From: an uncultured Clostridia bacterium | GTDB lineage: Bacteria; Bacillota; Clostridia; Oscillospirales; Acutalibacteraceae | Direction of reading: 5' to 3' | DNA: 61,566 bases | NCBI GenBank assembly: GCA_904399395.1 | Contig: CAJFPJ010000019.1 | Span: 1 to 61,566 of the forward strand | Shown here: positions 1 to 8,952 of the stretch, one piece after another | Layout: each line of letters begins with the position of its first letter | Numbering within the stretch: the first letter of the stretch is position 1 | Position numbers and translations under genes: made by a program | Notes under the pieces: generated by a model | Seen by the model: the letters and a program-made list of their open reading frames with translations, nothing else | The model's database searches: none | Told to the model about the DNA's origin: nothing

Positions 1-144
1 CTCTCAAAGTCATACGGGTTCCTTTTCTTGTCTTTCGTTGTTTAATTTTCAAGGTCCTTTTCCTTCGAAAAACCGCTTTCCTAAGCCATTTTTTGAGCTT
101 CCCTTTCGGTCTTTCTCAGGAGCCGTTCCTCACGGCGCTTGACT
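1..144 (-). other. Putative 16S rRNA leader region (transcribed leftwards)
   Basis: This stretch has no convincing protein gene. On the minus strand it lies between a consensus promoter and the window edge, and it carries the boxA-like segment described under the promoter. The edge sequence fits the first bases of a 16S gene. If correct, the mature 16S begins within a few bases outside the window. Confidence 0.5.
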
Positions 145-173
145 ATAATATCAAATCCGCTCCCTTTTGTCAA
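145..173 (-). promoter_or_regulatory. Strong sigma-A promoter, probably of an rRNA operon reading off the left edge
   Basis: Read on the minus strand, a perfect -35 TTGACA (168-173) is followed after 17 bp by -10 TATTAT (145-150). The transcript would run to position 1 and beyond. The leader contains CCTTGAAAATTAAACAACG, which resembles the boxA-type antitermination leader of Firmicutes rRNA operons. The last bases before the edge read GACTTTGAGAG, which could run directly into the conserved 16S start (GAGAGTTTGATCC). The promoter is seen directly; the rRNA assignment is inference because no mature rRNA lies in the window. Confidence 0.65.
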
Positions 174-420
174 CCCTTTTTTTCAAATTTTTTGATATTT
201 TTCATTTTTTCCTGTTTTTCCGCTGGTTTACAAAAGAAACAACAACTTGGAGTATATTTCTTCCAAAATATACCACCTTTTCCTCTTTAATTGCAAGAGT
301 ATTCCGCATGGTTAAGTGAAAAACTAAAGTAAATTTCCAAAAACCCAAACTGCAGAAAATATCAGTCAGACTTCACCATGTGTATATCTGAAAAATCCAA
401 GAAAAGGTGGCCCAATTTTC

Positions 421-1155
421 ATGCATGAAATGAATCCGAAATTTCTCTATGTTTGGAGGATCGCGGTGGTCCTTCTTTTGAATATGGTTATGATCGCGCT
501 TCTGCTTCGGGCAGGGGAAACTGGCTCCGTCCTCGCCTCTCTGACTTGGGGGGCCTCTGGGGAAGGCGTGGTGCAGACTTTAAGCAAAGTAGGCTCCCAG
601 GGGGATGAAGTGCGGCAGATTCAAAAAAAGCTTAAAGAGCTGGGATACGATCCCGGCAAAGCAGACGGAATCTATGGCGAACAAACCAAAAATGCCGTCA
701 TCGCTTTCCAGAAGGCTAAGGGCCTTAGTGCGGACGGAATCGCCGGCCCCAAAACTTTAGAAGCCTTGGGCATATCCAAAAGCCAGGGGCAGGGCCAATA
801 CAGCAGTGCGGATATTGACCTTTTGGCTCGGATCATCTCCGCTGAAAGCCGCGGGGAACCTTATACGGGCCAGGTGGCTGTAGGCGCCGTTATTTTAAAC
901 CGCATCGAACACCCCTCCTTCCCCAACACACTGGCAGGGGTTATCTATCAGCCCGGTGCTTTCTCCTGCCTGGACGACGGCGGCGTCAACGCTCCTGTGG
1001 CAGACAGCGCCTACGATGCCGCACGGGACGCTATCAACGGCTGGGATCCTTCCGGCGGGGCTATCTATTATTATAACCCGGATAAATCCACAAACAAATG
1101 GATCTTCTCACGCCCTGTCATCACCGTAATAGGCCAGCACCGCTTCTGCAGCTAA
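421..1155 (+). CDS. sleB: Spore cortex-lytic / cell wall hydrolase, SleB family
   Basis: This is a 244-residue peptidoglycan hydrolase of the SleB/CwlJ (Hydrolase_2) family. The family cleaves muramic-delta-lactam-containing cortex peptidoglycan during spore germination. Residues 11-32 form one hydrophobic segment acting as signal or anchor. Residues 58-118 are a PG_binding_1 repeat (VRQIQKKLKELGYDPGKADG). Residues 130-244 are the catalytic domain, with the characteristic AESRGEP segment and likely catalytic Glu142. The ATG at 421 has AAGGTGG 11 bases upstream. It stands alone, diverging from the rRNA-type promoter and convergent with the next gene. Spore-specific regulation is not visible. 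A vegetative wall hydrolase with the same fold is possible. Confidence 0.88.
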   Translation: MHEMNPKFLYVWRIAVVLLLNMVMIALLLRAGETGSVLASLTWGASGEGVVQTLSKVGSQGDEVRQIQKKLKELGYDPGKADGIYGEQTKNAVIAFQKAKGLSADGIAGPKTLEALGISKSQGQGQYSSADIDLLARIISAESRGEPYTGQVAVGAVILNRIEHPSFPNTLAGVIYQPGAFSCLDDGGVNAPVADSAYDAARDAINGWDPSGGAIYYYNPDKSTNKWIFSRPVITVIGQHRFCS

Positions 1156-1594
1156 AAAGCAGCGGTCGGCAATAAGTCCTGGGTTCGGTTGCCCGGACTT
1201 CCGCCTATCCTATATAGAAACTGCCGTAGCTCCATCTCTTTTAGTACCTGCCCCATTTTGTTTTGAAAAAAGCCAGAGGCGCCCCTTTTCACCCAATGTT
1301 CCAAACGCTAATCAGCCCCTTGCTCCTGTTGTATCCGCGCCCATGCCCATCCATAAGGGCCATGCGCAGCTGCAAGATACTGCCCCAATAAAGCCTCCCA
1401 TAAAACCGAAGAGACTTCGGCCCCAAATCTACTTTCAGGTTTTTCAGGCTTATTCTATGAAATCTTCACACAGAACACACAGAAACAGCGGCAGGGAAAT
1501 GGTAAATACCCATCCCTGCCGCTGTGCTTTTTGCCAGTGAAGCCCAAAGCTCCATCCCAATTACATATATGATTATAGGGTTCTGTGCCGCTCG
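1156..1594. other. Convergent intergenic region
   Basis: The region contains no supported gene. It separates sleB (+) from a minus-strand lipoprotein gene and carries one strong hairpin, listed separately. The 65-codon plus-strand reading frame at 1343 has no recognisable features or good ribosome binding site. Confidence 0.6.
1485..1530 (+). terminator. Rho-independent terminator-like hairpin
   Basis: ACAGCGGCAGGGA (1485-1497) pairs perfectly with TCCCTGCCGCTGT (1513-1525) and is followed by GCTTTTT. It is the only plus-oriented terminator candidate after sleB, although it lies 330 bp past the stop codon. Confidence 0.5.
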
Positions 1595-2170
1595 TTAATT
1601 TTTGAAAGCCTTGAATTCCTCCACGACCTTTTTGGCATTGGCCGCAGAATCCTCCGAACCCACCCGATCCGTATAGATCATCATATACTTTCCGCTGTCG
1701 GAAAGATACACATTCTCAACCGTCTGATCCATAATCACAAAGGTTCCATTCTTCTTCACGCTGTCAATAACCCGCTGGGCATCCTCATTGAGATTGTTCA
1801 GGTCAAACTCATAAAATTCCGCCAAAACCGTTTGGGTCGCATAACGGTAGCCCTTTTTCTGGGCGCCAATCATATCGCCCCTGGTCTCAGAAGGTTCCCC
1901 CAAGGCGTAGTTATTGGCCATATATTTCGTCAGGCCCTCCAATGTATCTTCCACGTCCTTTTCCTCGATCCGTTCCACAGCCGAAGATTCGGAACCCTGG
2001 CCGGATTCCGTCTGCCCCTGGCTGGATGCCGAAGAGGCTGTAGAAGATGTGGAAACATCTCCCTGCCCGCAGGCGGTCAACCCCACCATGCAGAGGGCCG
2101 CTGCTAAAAACGCTGCCGCCAGTCTGCTCCGATATATCCGACCTATACTCTTTCCCGTTCTCATCTGCAT
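1595..2170 (-). CDS. Hypothetical secreted lipoprotein
   Basis: The 191-residue product has a basic start, a hydrophobic core (residues 17-31) and the lipobox LTAC, so Cys34 should be lipidated after signal peptidase II cleavage. A Ser/Gln/Gly-rich linker (about 40-65) follows, then a compact C-terminal domain of about 125 residues. I recognise no family; the domain has no obvious catalytic motif. An alternative start is Met3. It is a single-gene unit transcribed towards sleB. Extracytoplasmic location is well supported; function is unknown. Confidence 0.75.
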   Translation of the reverse strand: MQMRTGKSIGRIYRSRLAAAFLAAALCMVGLTACGQGDVSTSSTASSASSQGQTESGQGSESSAVERIEEKDVEDTLEGLTKYMANNYALGEPSETRGDMIGAQKKGYRYATQTVLAEFYEFDLNNLNEDAQRVIDSVKKNGTFVIMDQTVENVYLSDSGKYMMIYTDRVGSEDSAANAKKVVEEFKAFKN

Positions 2171-2762
2171 TTCTTCATCATGCCTTTCATTTCATCCGGC
2201 CTTGCGCCCTGTTTCTCACTTTGTCCTTTGCCAATGTGCCTGGTTTCTCCCTACGGAAGACAGTGCCCATATACCGGTTCTTGTCCGTTTACCCACAGTT
2301 TCCCCTTAATGTTCCTTTACAGGTTGGCAGAAATCCCTACTGGTTTTCGATTCCCGCCCTCTGCTTTACCGGCGCCTTTCGAAAGAGATAAACGAGTGCT
2401 CGCCAGCGCTGCAGCCAAAGGGCCCTGTGTATACCGTATACCTTTTCTATATTACCCGAAACAGCTTCAGAAATCAAGCCGGGATTCAAGGCGATACACA
2501 GTTTAATGGTCTCCGAAAAGACATAAGCCGTCCGGTCTGCTGTTCAGTTTTCATCGGCTTAAGGAATACCAAATGCCTCATGGTAAAAAGGTTCTAAGGT
2601 TCTCCTGAATTTGATTGCATCTAAACAAAAATAGGAGTAGGATCCCCCTTTTTATAACATATAGTATATATTTATACACATTATACCATGAAAGGAGCCT
2701 AAACCGTGTAACCTCGTCTGCAAATCCCGTTTTAATTTTCCGCTGCCCTCACCGGACAAGGC
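2171..2762. other. 592-bp intergenic region without a supported gene
   Basis: Several overlapping plus-strand reading frames here are shadows without ribosome binding sites or coding character. I see no clear promoter with both boxes, no RNA gene and no terminator with a T-run. Confidence 0.5.
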
Positions 2763-3497
2763 TCAAGACTTTGTGCTGCGAGCCGAAATCAGAAGCATCA
2801 TGGGCCTGCGCAACTCATCCTTCATGCCGGGAAGCTCCATCATGTTTTCCGAAGGCATGGGCTCCGTAAGCCCTGTGAGAGTGAAGCCATTTTCCAGAAG
2901 ACCGTGTATATACGTTGTGAGAGTTCTGTGGTATTTCACCATGGTTTCCCCCAGAAAAACAGCCTGACGCTCCCCCTCTTCAAAATACCGGTCCACCGGC
3001 CAGTGAAGAATCTTTCCCTTCTCATCATAGTACCAATCCTGAGAGCCATAGGCCGTGAAAACAGGATGCTCTGCAGAAAACACAAAATCCCCGCCGGGTT
3101 TCAGGCAGCGGAAAACCTTCCTGGAAATATCCGTAAAGGATTCCACATAGTGCAACGCCAGAGAACTTATGACCACATCAAAGGCATTTTCCGGATATTC
3201 ATATTCTTCCATAGACTGGAGCCTGTATTCCACCCGGGTGTCTTCCGTCATCTCCCGGGCCCGGGCCAGCATATTTTCTGAAGGATCGAGCCCCAAAACA
3301 TAGGAAGCCCCTTTTTCCACTGCATACCGGCAGTGCCAGCCAAAACCGCAGCCTAAATCGAGAACGCGTTTCCCGCTAAAATCTGGCAGAAGCTTTTGCA
3401 GCTCGTGCCACTCCCCTGCCCCTTCCAGCCCTTTTACAGAACGCTCCATCTGGCTGTATTTTTCAAAAAATTCCTTTCTGTCATAGGTATTTTCCAT
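2763..3497 (-). CDS. Class I SAM-dependent methyltransferase
   Basis: The 244-residue protein has a Rossmann-fold methyltransferase domain. Motif I is VLDLGCGFGWHCRYA (about residues 45-59). The acidic residue of the next strand is in GLDPSENML, and motif IV is FDVVISSLALHYV. It resembles UbiE/Methyltransf_11 enzymes, whose substrates vary, so no substrate is proposed. The ATG at 3497 is preferred over an upstream in-frame start because AAGGAAAGG lies about 8 bases before it. It is followed on the same strand, at a distance, by no obvious partner. The next gene upstream is an acetyltransferase 107 bp away. Confidence 0.82.
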   Translation of the reverse strand: MENTYDRKEFFEKYSQMERSVKGLEGAGEWHELQKLLPDFSGKRVLDLGCGFGWHCRYAVEKGASYVLGLDPSENMLARAREMTEDTRVEYRLQSMEEYEYPENAFDVVISSLALHYVESFTDISRKVFRCLKPGGDFVFSAEHPVFTAYGSQDWYYDEKGKILHWPVDRYFEEGERQAVFLGETMVKYHRTLTTYIHGLLENGFTLTGLTEPMPSENMMELPGMKDELRRPMMLLISARSTKS

Positions 3498-3603
3498 AGT
3501 TTCAACCTTTCCTTTTCTTTCTGCTTTCACCCGGCATACCAGATGTAGTATGTGGCCATTGGGTCACGGGGCATACGTTCCTTCCATCGCCGGGAACAAA
3601 ACC

Positions 3604-4221
3604 TTACTCCCTGCCAAACTCAGGCAAAGCCTCTATAAAATGATTTTCATACATATCCCAGTATTTTCTGTATACCCGGTTGCCGTTTCCATCCAAATTC
3701 AGCTGATACATCCTGAAGGTGACCAAATAATCCTTAGGCTGCCACCGTTCCTCATAGGAATACTGGTATTTCATCCCCAGCCTTTTCATAACATTCCCGC
3801 TGCGGGGATTGTGTATATCATGGGTAGCCGTAATATAGGGCAGCCCATCCCGCTTCACCTGCTCCACTATGGCTTTTCCAGCCTCTGTAACGATTCCTCT
3901 GCCCCAAAACTCCTTCTTGAGCCCATAACCAAGATCATGGCTGTCGTCCATATCCACCTTAATATACCCGATGGGGCGATTGTCGCTTTTCAGGCAGATA
4001 GCGTATGCATACGCCTGGGGTTTGGCATAGGCTGATGCGTATCTCTCCTGAAAAAACGCCCTCGCTTCCTCCATGCTCTTCAGTGGGAACCAGGGCAGAA
4101 ACCGGTTAACCTCTTCATCGCTGAGAATTTCATACAAGGCTTCTATATCGGCTTCTGTAAATTTTCTCAGAAATAGTCGCTCCGTTTCCAGTTTAGGCGT
4201 ATTACAAATTGTATATTTCAT
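3604..4221 (-). CDS. GNAT family N-acetyltransferase (RimJ/RimL-like)
   Basis: A 205-residue GNAT (Acetyltransf_3 type) protein that transfers acetyl from acetyl-CoA. It opens with the typical LETERLFLRKFTEADIEAL segment. Its CoA-binding loop is GLKKEFWGRGIVTEA (a Q/RxxGxG/A variant), and a late NPRSGNVMKRLGMKY motif follows. This layout is common in ribosomal-protein or small-molecule acetyltransferases; the substrate is unknown. A longer frame runs upstream through the neighbouring gene, but AGGAG lies 6 bases before the ATG at 4221, fixing this start. Confidence 0.85.
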   Translation of the reverse strand: MKYTICNTPKLETERLFLRKFTEADIEALYEILSDEEVNRFLPWFPLKSMEEARAFFQERYASAYAKPQAYAYAICLKSDNRPIGYIKVDMDDSHDLGYGLKKEFWGRGIVTEAGKAIVEQVKRDGLPYITATHDIHNPRSGNVMKRLGMKYQYSYEERWQPKDYLVTFRMYQLNLDGNGNRVYRKYWDMYENHFIEALPEFGRE

Positions 4222-4303
4222 ATATTTTCTCCTGAAAGTAATTTTGAAATGCCGGTTGCACCGGCCGTTCCCATACTTGCGAGGTCTTAAAGCAAAAAAC
4301 GAT

Positions 4304-5209
4304 TCAGAATTTTCTTCCTCCGCCGCCGTGAGTGCGGCCGCTGCTGGAGGTATGTGTGGTGCTCCTGCTTCCCCCGCCCCCGCTGCCTCCGGAGGAGCCA
4401 TGGGAACTGGAACTGGGCGGGGGAATGTGCCGGGCGGTGACAGTCTTATTGAGAAAAACGTCCTCCTTGCGGTTGAGGTGCAGCCTTCCACTGCCCGAAT
4501 ATCCATACGCCCCGGCCTTGAAGCCGTATTTTTTGAGAATGACAAGGCATGGAATCCCGGCCGCCAGCAAAGCGATCAGAAATGCACCGGCCGCCTCCCC
4601 AAAGGAAAGGGAATAATGGCGGGTTATGGTTCCCGTTTCCCTGTCGTATGTATATTGATCACCCGGAATGCCTCTGTTTACCATGGACTGAACTTTCCCA
4701 ACGAAGGTAAAAGCCGCATCCGCGTAAGCGCCCCGCGAAACAGAACCGTAGGCGGCGTCCAGAATTTCCTCTATGCGGTTATCCGGCAGAAACAGGATCG
4801 CGTCCCCCGAAGTGGAAACATATATCTCTCTGTTATCCATATCGATAAGAAAGAGGGCCCCGCTTCTCTTATCCCCTCTTCCATACCCGTTATTATCATA
4901 AAAATCATCCGCATACGTCTCGGCGGAAGCTCCGCGGGTGTTGTTTGTGGTCACCACAGCCAGATCAAAGGGCATCGCTTTTTCCGCCTCCAGAATGCGG
5001 GCTTCCAGCTCCTGTTCCTCCCCCTCTGTGAAGAGATTCCCCTCGTCTGCCACCGGGGACGAAGCGCTCGCAGCCCCCGCCGGGGGCGCCGCCCATATTC
5101 CCCAAACGGCCAGGGAAGACAGCAGAAGAAATGCCGTCAAAAGGGCCTTCGCAGAAATTCCGCCGGCTGGAAGGAGCCGCCTTCCCCAGCGCTCTGTTTT
5201 GCATTTCAC
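4304..5209 (-). CDS. ydjH: TPM-domain membrane protein (YdjH/YgcG-like)
   Basis: The 301-residue product has an N-terminal hydrophobic segment (about 19-46) and a TPM domain (about 55-175; PFDLAVVTTNNTRG, YADDFYDNNGYG, GALFLIDMDNREIYVSTSG). A second membrane segment (about 200-222) and a Ser/Gly/His-rich tail ending RKF follow. TPM domains are extracytoplasmic. In Bacillus subtilis the homologous YdjH works with YdjG and YdjI in an envelope-stress complex. The GTG start overlaps the upstream stop as GTGA (5206-5209), which implies translational coupling, and AGGGGGG sits about 9 bases upstream. A longer ATG-like frame inside the upstream gene is a shadow. Confidence 0.8.
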   Translation of the reverse strand: MKCKTERWGRRLLPAGGISAKALLTAFLLLSSLAVWGIWAAPPAGAASASSPVADEGNLFTEGEEQELEARILEAEKAMPFDLAVVTTNNTRGASAETYADDFYDNNGYGRGDKRSGALFLIDMDNREIYVSTSGDAILFLPDNRIEEILDAAYGSVSRGAYADAAFTFVGKVQSMVNRGIPGDQYTYDRETGTITRHYSLSFGEAAGAFLIALLAAGIPCLVILKKYGFKAGAYGYSGSGRLHLNRKEDVFLNKTVTARHIPPPSSSSHGSSGGSGGGGSRSTTHTSSSGRTHGGGGRKF

Positions 5210-6261
5210 AGAAAATACCCCCCTACGAGAAGAAGTATCAAGAGGGGAAGAAATATCCCCAGAAACAGGGCCAGAAGGCGTTTGATATCCACAGGAAGCT
5301 TTCCGCAGGCCTTTCCCGTTTGCCCATTCATGGCATAATAGAAAAGCTTTCCCTTCCCATCCCGATAGGTCATAACCCACACGGGCATAAGGGCATACTG
5401 CCACTTTGTATCCACCGAAAGGACGTCCAGAGGTTCTCTGGATACGCTCTGGTATCCGTGGATTGTATCAGCCAAAAGGGAAGCAGTGCGGCTGGCTGTC
5501 ATTTCGTTCAGCCGCTGGCGGAACTGTTCCTTATCCATATCTCGCTTTTCCGCCTGGAAGCCCTGCAAATATAAGGGCCCGAAGGGCTGCATTTTGGAAT
5601 CGTCAAAGGGCTGCACTCCCTCGGCCAGAGCCCTGTCAGCCCTGGAAAGGGCGCTGAAGGTTATGTCATCAAATTCCGCCAGACCCTCCCGAAATACACT
5701 GTAATATTCCCTCTCAGTGTATTGGGTATCCCCCGTGCGCCAGGTGCGGATCTTTTCCCCTCTGGCGCGGAGAGCTCCCTTTACGGCGCTGTCGGCCCTC
5801 CAATAAGGGAAATACACTCCTGTGAGCTTTTCGATCTGTTCCTCTGCAAAAAAGCCTCTGGGCACAAATTTTTTCTTTCCTATCCATTGGCGGAAGCGCT
5901 CCACAGCCTCTTCCCGCTTCACCGCAAATGGAAGAACCGCATCCGGCTTGAAGGCTCCCTGAAGCCTGCCGGAAAGCACCACCGGGTTATGGCAGTAATA
6001 ACAGAAGGTAGCCGCAGTGGTCTCTTCCGTGAGGATCTCCGCCCCACAGCTGGGGCAGGTGTATACAACTGTTTGGAATTCTTCTTGTTTTTGTTGCTCC
6101 GGAGTCTCCTTCTGCGTTTCCTCCGGTTCTTTTTCACCGGCTTTCTCCAACTGTTCCTTTAGAAAATAGCTCTGGCAGTATTCACAGTGAAATTTCTGCG
6201 TCTCTGGGTCGAACAGCAGCCCGCCTCCGCAGTTTGGGCATTTATACGTTACAGTTGCCAT
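5206..6261 (-). CDS. ydjG: TFIIB-type zinc-ribbon membrane protein (YdjG-like)
   Basis: A 351-residue protein with two N-terminal zinc ribbons: Cys8/Cys11/Cys26/Cys29 (CPNC, CEYC) and Cys69/Cys72/Cys87/Cys90 (CPSC, CYYC). An acidic Glu/Gln linker separates them, a large central domain follows (about 100-320, with VYFPYWRADS), and one C-terminal membrane segment (about 327-349) ends the protein. This is the architecture of B. subtilis YdjG. The zinc ribbons should face the cytoplasm and the tail anchors the protein. It sits 88 bp downstream of the SPFH gene and overlaps the TPM gene by 4 bp, consistent with one operon. Confidence 0.8.
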   Translation of the reverse strand: MATVTYKCPNCGGGLLFDPETQKFHCEYCQSYFLKEQLEKAGEKEPEETQKETPEQQKQEEFQTVVYTCPSCGAEILTEETTAATFCYYCHNPVVLSGRLQGAFKPDAVLPFAVKREEAVERFRQWIGKKKFVPRGFFAEEQIEKLTGVYFPYWRADSAVKGALRARGEKIRTWRTGDTQYTEREYYSVFREGLAEFDDITFSALSRADRALAEGVQPFDDSKMQPFGPLYLQGFQAEKRDMDKEQFRQRLNEMTASRTASLLADTIHGYQSVSREPLDVLSVDTKWQYALMPVWVMTYRDGKGKLFYYAMNGQTGKACGKLPVDIKRLLALFLGIFLPLLILLLVGGYFL

Positions 6262-6349
6262 CTGCGCTCTTCTCCCTTCCCCTCCTGTTTAAGACCATAG
6301 TAAGAGCATAGCTCAGCGCACTATTCGCCGCCTTGGCCTTTCAAGCTGT

Positions 6350-7699
6350 TTAAACGCGATCTTCTTCCCCAATAGGATCTCCGCACTGGGGGCAGAATTT
6401 TGGCATAGGACCCGCCATATCCGGTTCATAGCCGCATTTGCTGCAGCGTATCTTCCTTTTTTCCGGCCGTTTTGCTCCGCACTGAGAGCAGAAATTTCCT
6501 CCGTTGCGGGAGCCGCATTCACTGCAGATCCACTCTTCTTTTTGGGCCTTCGGTGCCGGTTTTCCGCATTCTTCACAGAATTTTCCTCTGTTTCTGTGGC
6601 CGCAGCTGCAAATCCATTCCCCGGAAGAGGCCTGGGGCCGCTGGGCTGTTCCTACCTGAGCGGCCTGAGCAGCCTGTGCAGCCCGGCGCTGTTCCTGCAT
6701 CTGCATCTGCTGCAGATTGGTCTGGGAAGCTGTTCCCATAAAGCCCCCTGCGGATTGCATACCCATACCCATGCCCATAAAACCCGCCATGTTGCCGTTT
6801 GCATTGGAGCCTGCGGCTTCCAGCCCACGGGCGATAGCTCCCTGCACATATCCTTCCCGGACGGCGGCGTCCCCCAGCATGGCGCCCTGGTTGCGCATAT
6901 TGATAAGCTTCTGGGACTCTTCATCATAAGAGATGCTGGCGATCCCCACAGACTGGATCTCCATCCCCCGAAGCTGCTTCCATTCCTCATCCAGAACAGA
7001 AGCCATATACCGGCTCAGTTCCCGCCCTTTGCCGGAAACATAGGAAATGCGAAGGCCGTCTGCGGACATCTGATTGATGGAGGCCTGCAGCGCCTCCAAA
7101 AATTCCGAAAGATACTGCTCGTTAATATCCCGGATATCCACCCTTTCCCTGTTTTTGGGAACCGCCTCGGCATAGAAAAGGAGAGGATCGGTAATCTTCA
7201 CCGAATAGGTGCCGTGGGCCCGCAAAAAAAGCTCCGCATTATAGAAGCTGTCAAAATAATTGATGGGGCTCCTCGTGCCGAACTTGATACCTTTTATCTC
7301 CTGCAGATTGACGAAATACACCTTCTGCTGCAAAGAAGATACGCCCCCAAACCGGAGCCGGTTGAAGGTCTCTTCCACAGTCTTTCCCAGTTCCCCGTTC
7401 ATAAGGGATGGCGCAGCAGAAGAATTGACCTCATAATACCCCTCTTCTGCCGTATAATCCACGATTCGGCCGCCATCCACCAGCATCATGAACTGGTTTG
7501 GATATACATGGATAATGGAACCGTTGGAGATAACGTCCTCCGTTCCTTTGCGATTGCTATCCCGTCTATCGCCGGGCCGCACCCGTACGCCGGAAGTGAA
7601 CACCGTGGTATCCCCCATGGGCCCTGATTCGATCACCTCAAGCCACTGATCTGCCAGGCCGCCTTTTACGGCGTTGAGCGCCGCTTTGATAATTCCCAT
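6350..7699 (-). CDS. ydjI: SPFH-domain protein with C-terminal zinc ribbons (YdjI-like)
   Basis: The 449-residue product starts MGIIKAALNAVKGGLADQW, the typical opening of the virion-core-like SPFH family that includes B. subtilis YdjI. The SPFH region (about 20-265) is followed by a Gly/Met/Gln-rich linker. Three short zinc ribbons then fall between about 365 and 445 (each two CxxC or CxC pairs, ending FCEECG, FCSQCG and FCPQCG). SPFH proteins oligomerise on membranes; YdjI recruits PspA in Bacillus. It is the first gene of the trio, with AGGAGGC 8 bases before the ATG. No pspA gene is adjacent. Confidence 0.83.
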   Translation of the reverse strand: MGIIKAALNAVKGGLADQWLEVIESGPMGDTTVFTSGVRVRPGDRRDSNRKGTEDVISNGSIIHVYPNQFMMLVDGGRIVDYTAEEGYYEVNSSAAPSLMNGELGKTVEETFNRLRFGGVSSLQQKVYFVNLQEIKGIKFGTRSPINYFDSFYNAELFLRAHGTYSVKITDPLLFYAEAVPKNRERVDIRDINEQYLSEFLEALQASINQMSADGLRISYVSGKGRELSRYMASVLDEEWKQLRGMEIQSVGIASISYDEESQKLINMRNQGAMLGDAAVREGYVQGAIARGLEAAGSNANGNMAGFMGMGMGMQSAGGFMGTASQTNLQQMQMQEQRRAAQAAQAAQVGTAQRPQASSGEWICSCGHRNRGKFCEECGKPAPKAQKEEWICSECGSRNGGNFCSQCGAKRPEKRKIRCSKCGYEPDMAGPMPKFCPQCGDPIGEEDRV

Positions 7700-8204
7700 T
7701 GTAACTGCCTCCTGTTTCCGCGCACCGCAGATTTCTCTGGGGTGCAGCTTTTATTTTTAGTTTCCCAGTATGTATTTCCCGGCTCTCCGGCAACACGTAC
7801 ACTCTGCGATTGATACGCGGGCTCCTGTGTATAATTTTCGGCCAAGCCATGGATTATGCCCTGTTTACTCCGGCTGGCTCCGATGGGCACATCTCCCCAT
7901 CGGATAGAGTCTCTCCATGCCAACGCTTTTATTAATAATACAAATCGTAATATATTTGATAGATAATACAAAATCAGATTGTTTTCTCTCTGCATTCCTG
8001 TTGGGAGAAAGAGAATGTTTCATCTGTTTTCCAAAATCGTTTAAAACTGCCGGGCAAACAGAAGGATAAAGAAAGTTTCTCTGCCGGAAATCCGCCCTCT
8101 GTTTTGCAGCTTCAGGCTGTATACAGGCGCTTCCTATCTTCATATGTGTTGAACCCTATCCACGCTATCGGATGCTTTCTTATCCTTCTTATGCCTTCTC
8201 ATGC
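7700..8204. other. 505-bp intergenic region upstream of the SPFH operon
   Basis: The region contains no supported gene. It should hold the minus-strand promoter of the SPFH-zinc ribbon-TPM operon. The AT-rich part at about 7925-7985 could include -10-like hexamers, but I cannot pair one convincingly with a -35. Confidence 0.45.
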
Positions 8205-8783
8205 CTAGTTTTCTTTCTTCTGTTTTCCCTCATGCAGCCGGTTTAAAAGAGCCGCCGCCTCCCGGGCCTCCCCCAGGGCCTTTGCATCCTGCCTGGCGGG
8301 GAGCCTATCTGTATCCATGGAATACACTTCTCGCAGGAGAGGTCTTCTTGCTCCCATTGTGCGCAGAATTGTTCTGGCGCTCCGGGCAGCATTCTCTGCT
8401 GTTTCCGGTTGTGCCCCCACCAGAAGCAGCACTCCGTTCTTTTCCAGGCCCGGTAAATTTTCCCGCCGGAAAAACCGGGCGCAGAACAAAGTCTGCATAC
8501 GGCTGGCCATGGTAAGCAGCGGCCCGCTCAGGGATGAAAACCAAACCGGTGAAGCCAGAACCACATTATCGCATTCCGTAAGATATGGGTAGATATCCTG
8601 CATTTTATCCTGTATGCTGCAGCCCGGCAGCACTTTGCACCGGCGGCAGTCTGAGCAGGGAAGTATGCCGTCATCGGGAGTGAGCATACGCACCTCTCCT
8701 TCTAGTTCCTGGCAAAACGCCTCCACCAAAGCTGCCGTATCTCCATTTTTCCGGGGAGAGCCGTTTAGAATTAATGTTCTCAT
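8205..8783 (-). CDS. NAD(P)H-dependent FMN reductase / flavodoxin-family protein
   Basis: A 192-residue flavodoxin-like protein. The phosphate-binding loop is LNGSPRKNGDTAAL (residues 5-18). A cysteine cluster C-x2-C-x2-C-x5-C (PCSDCRRCKVLPGC, about 48-61) follows, as in iron-sulfur flavoproteins and many clostridial flavin reductases, then SPVWFSSLSGPL. It probably carries FMN and transfers electrons; whether the cysteines bind a cluster is uncertain. The internal Met at 8783 is chosen because AAGGGGAAAG precedes it. The nearest neighbour upstream is the GH20 gene, 170 bp away on the same strand. Confidence 0.82.
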   Translation of the reverse strand: MRTLILNGSPRKNGDTAALVEAFCQELEGEVRMLTPDDGILPCSDCRRCKVLPGCSIQDKMQDIYPYLTECDNVVLASPVWFSSLSGPLLTMASRMQTLFCARFFRRENLPGLEKNGVLLLVGAQPETAENAARSARTILRTMGARRPLLREVYSMDTDRLPARQDAKALGEAREAAALLNRLHEGKQKKEN

Positions 8784-8952
8784 TCTCTTTCCCCTTTTCA
8801 CAGGCCTTTTCGTGCGTCCGCACATATTACGTATTGAATATATTTATAGAAATTATACTAAATGTATATATTTATATCTCTTCACTTTTACCGATAATTT
8901 GAATCTCTATGGCTATGGGGTTCCCAGCCACAGAAATGTTCCCCTTATTTTC

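Noticed and set aside
6542-7627. 361-codon plus-strand frame opposite the SPFH gene
   Set aside because: It is antisense to a well-supported gene, has no recognised domain and has amino-acid usage typical of a shadow frame.
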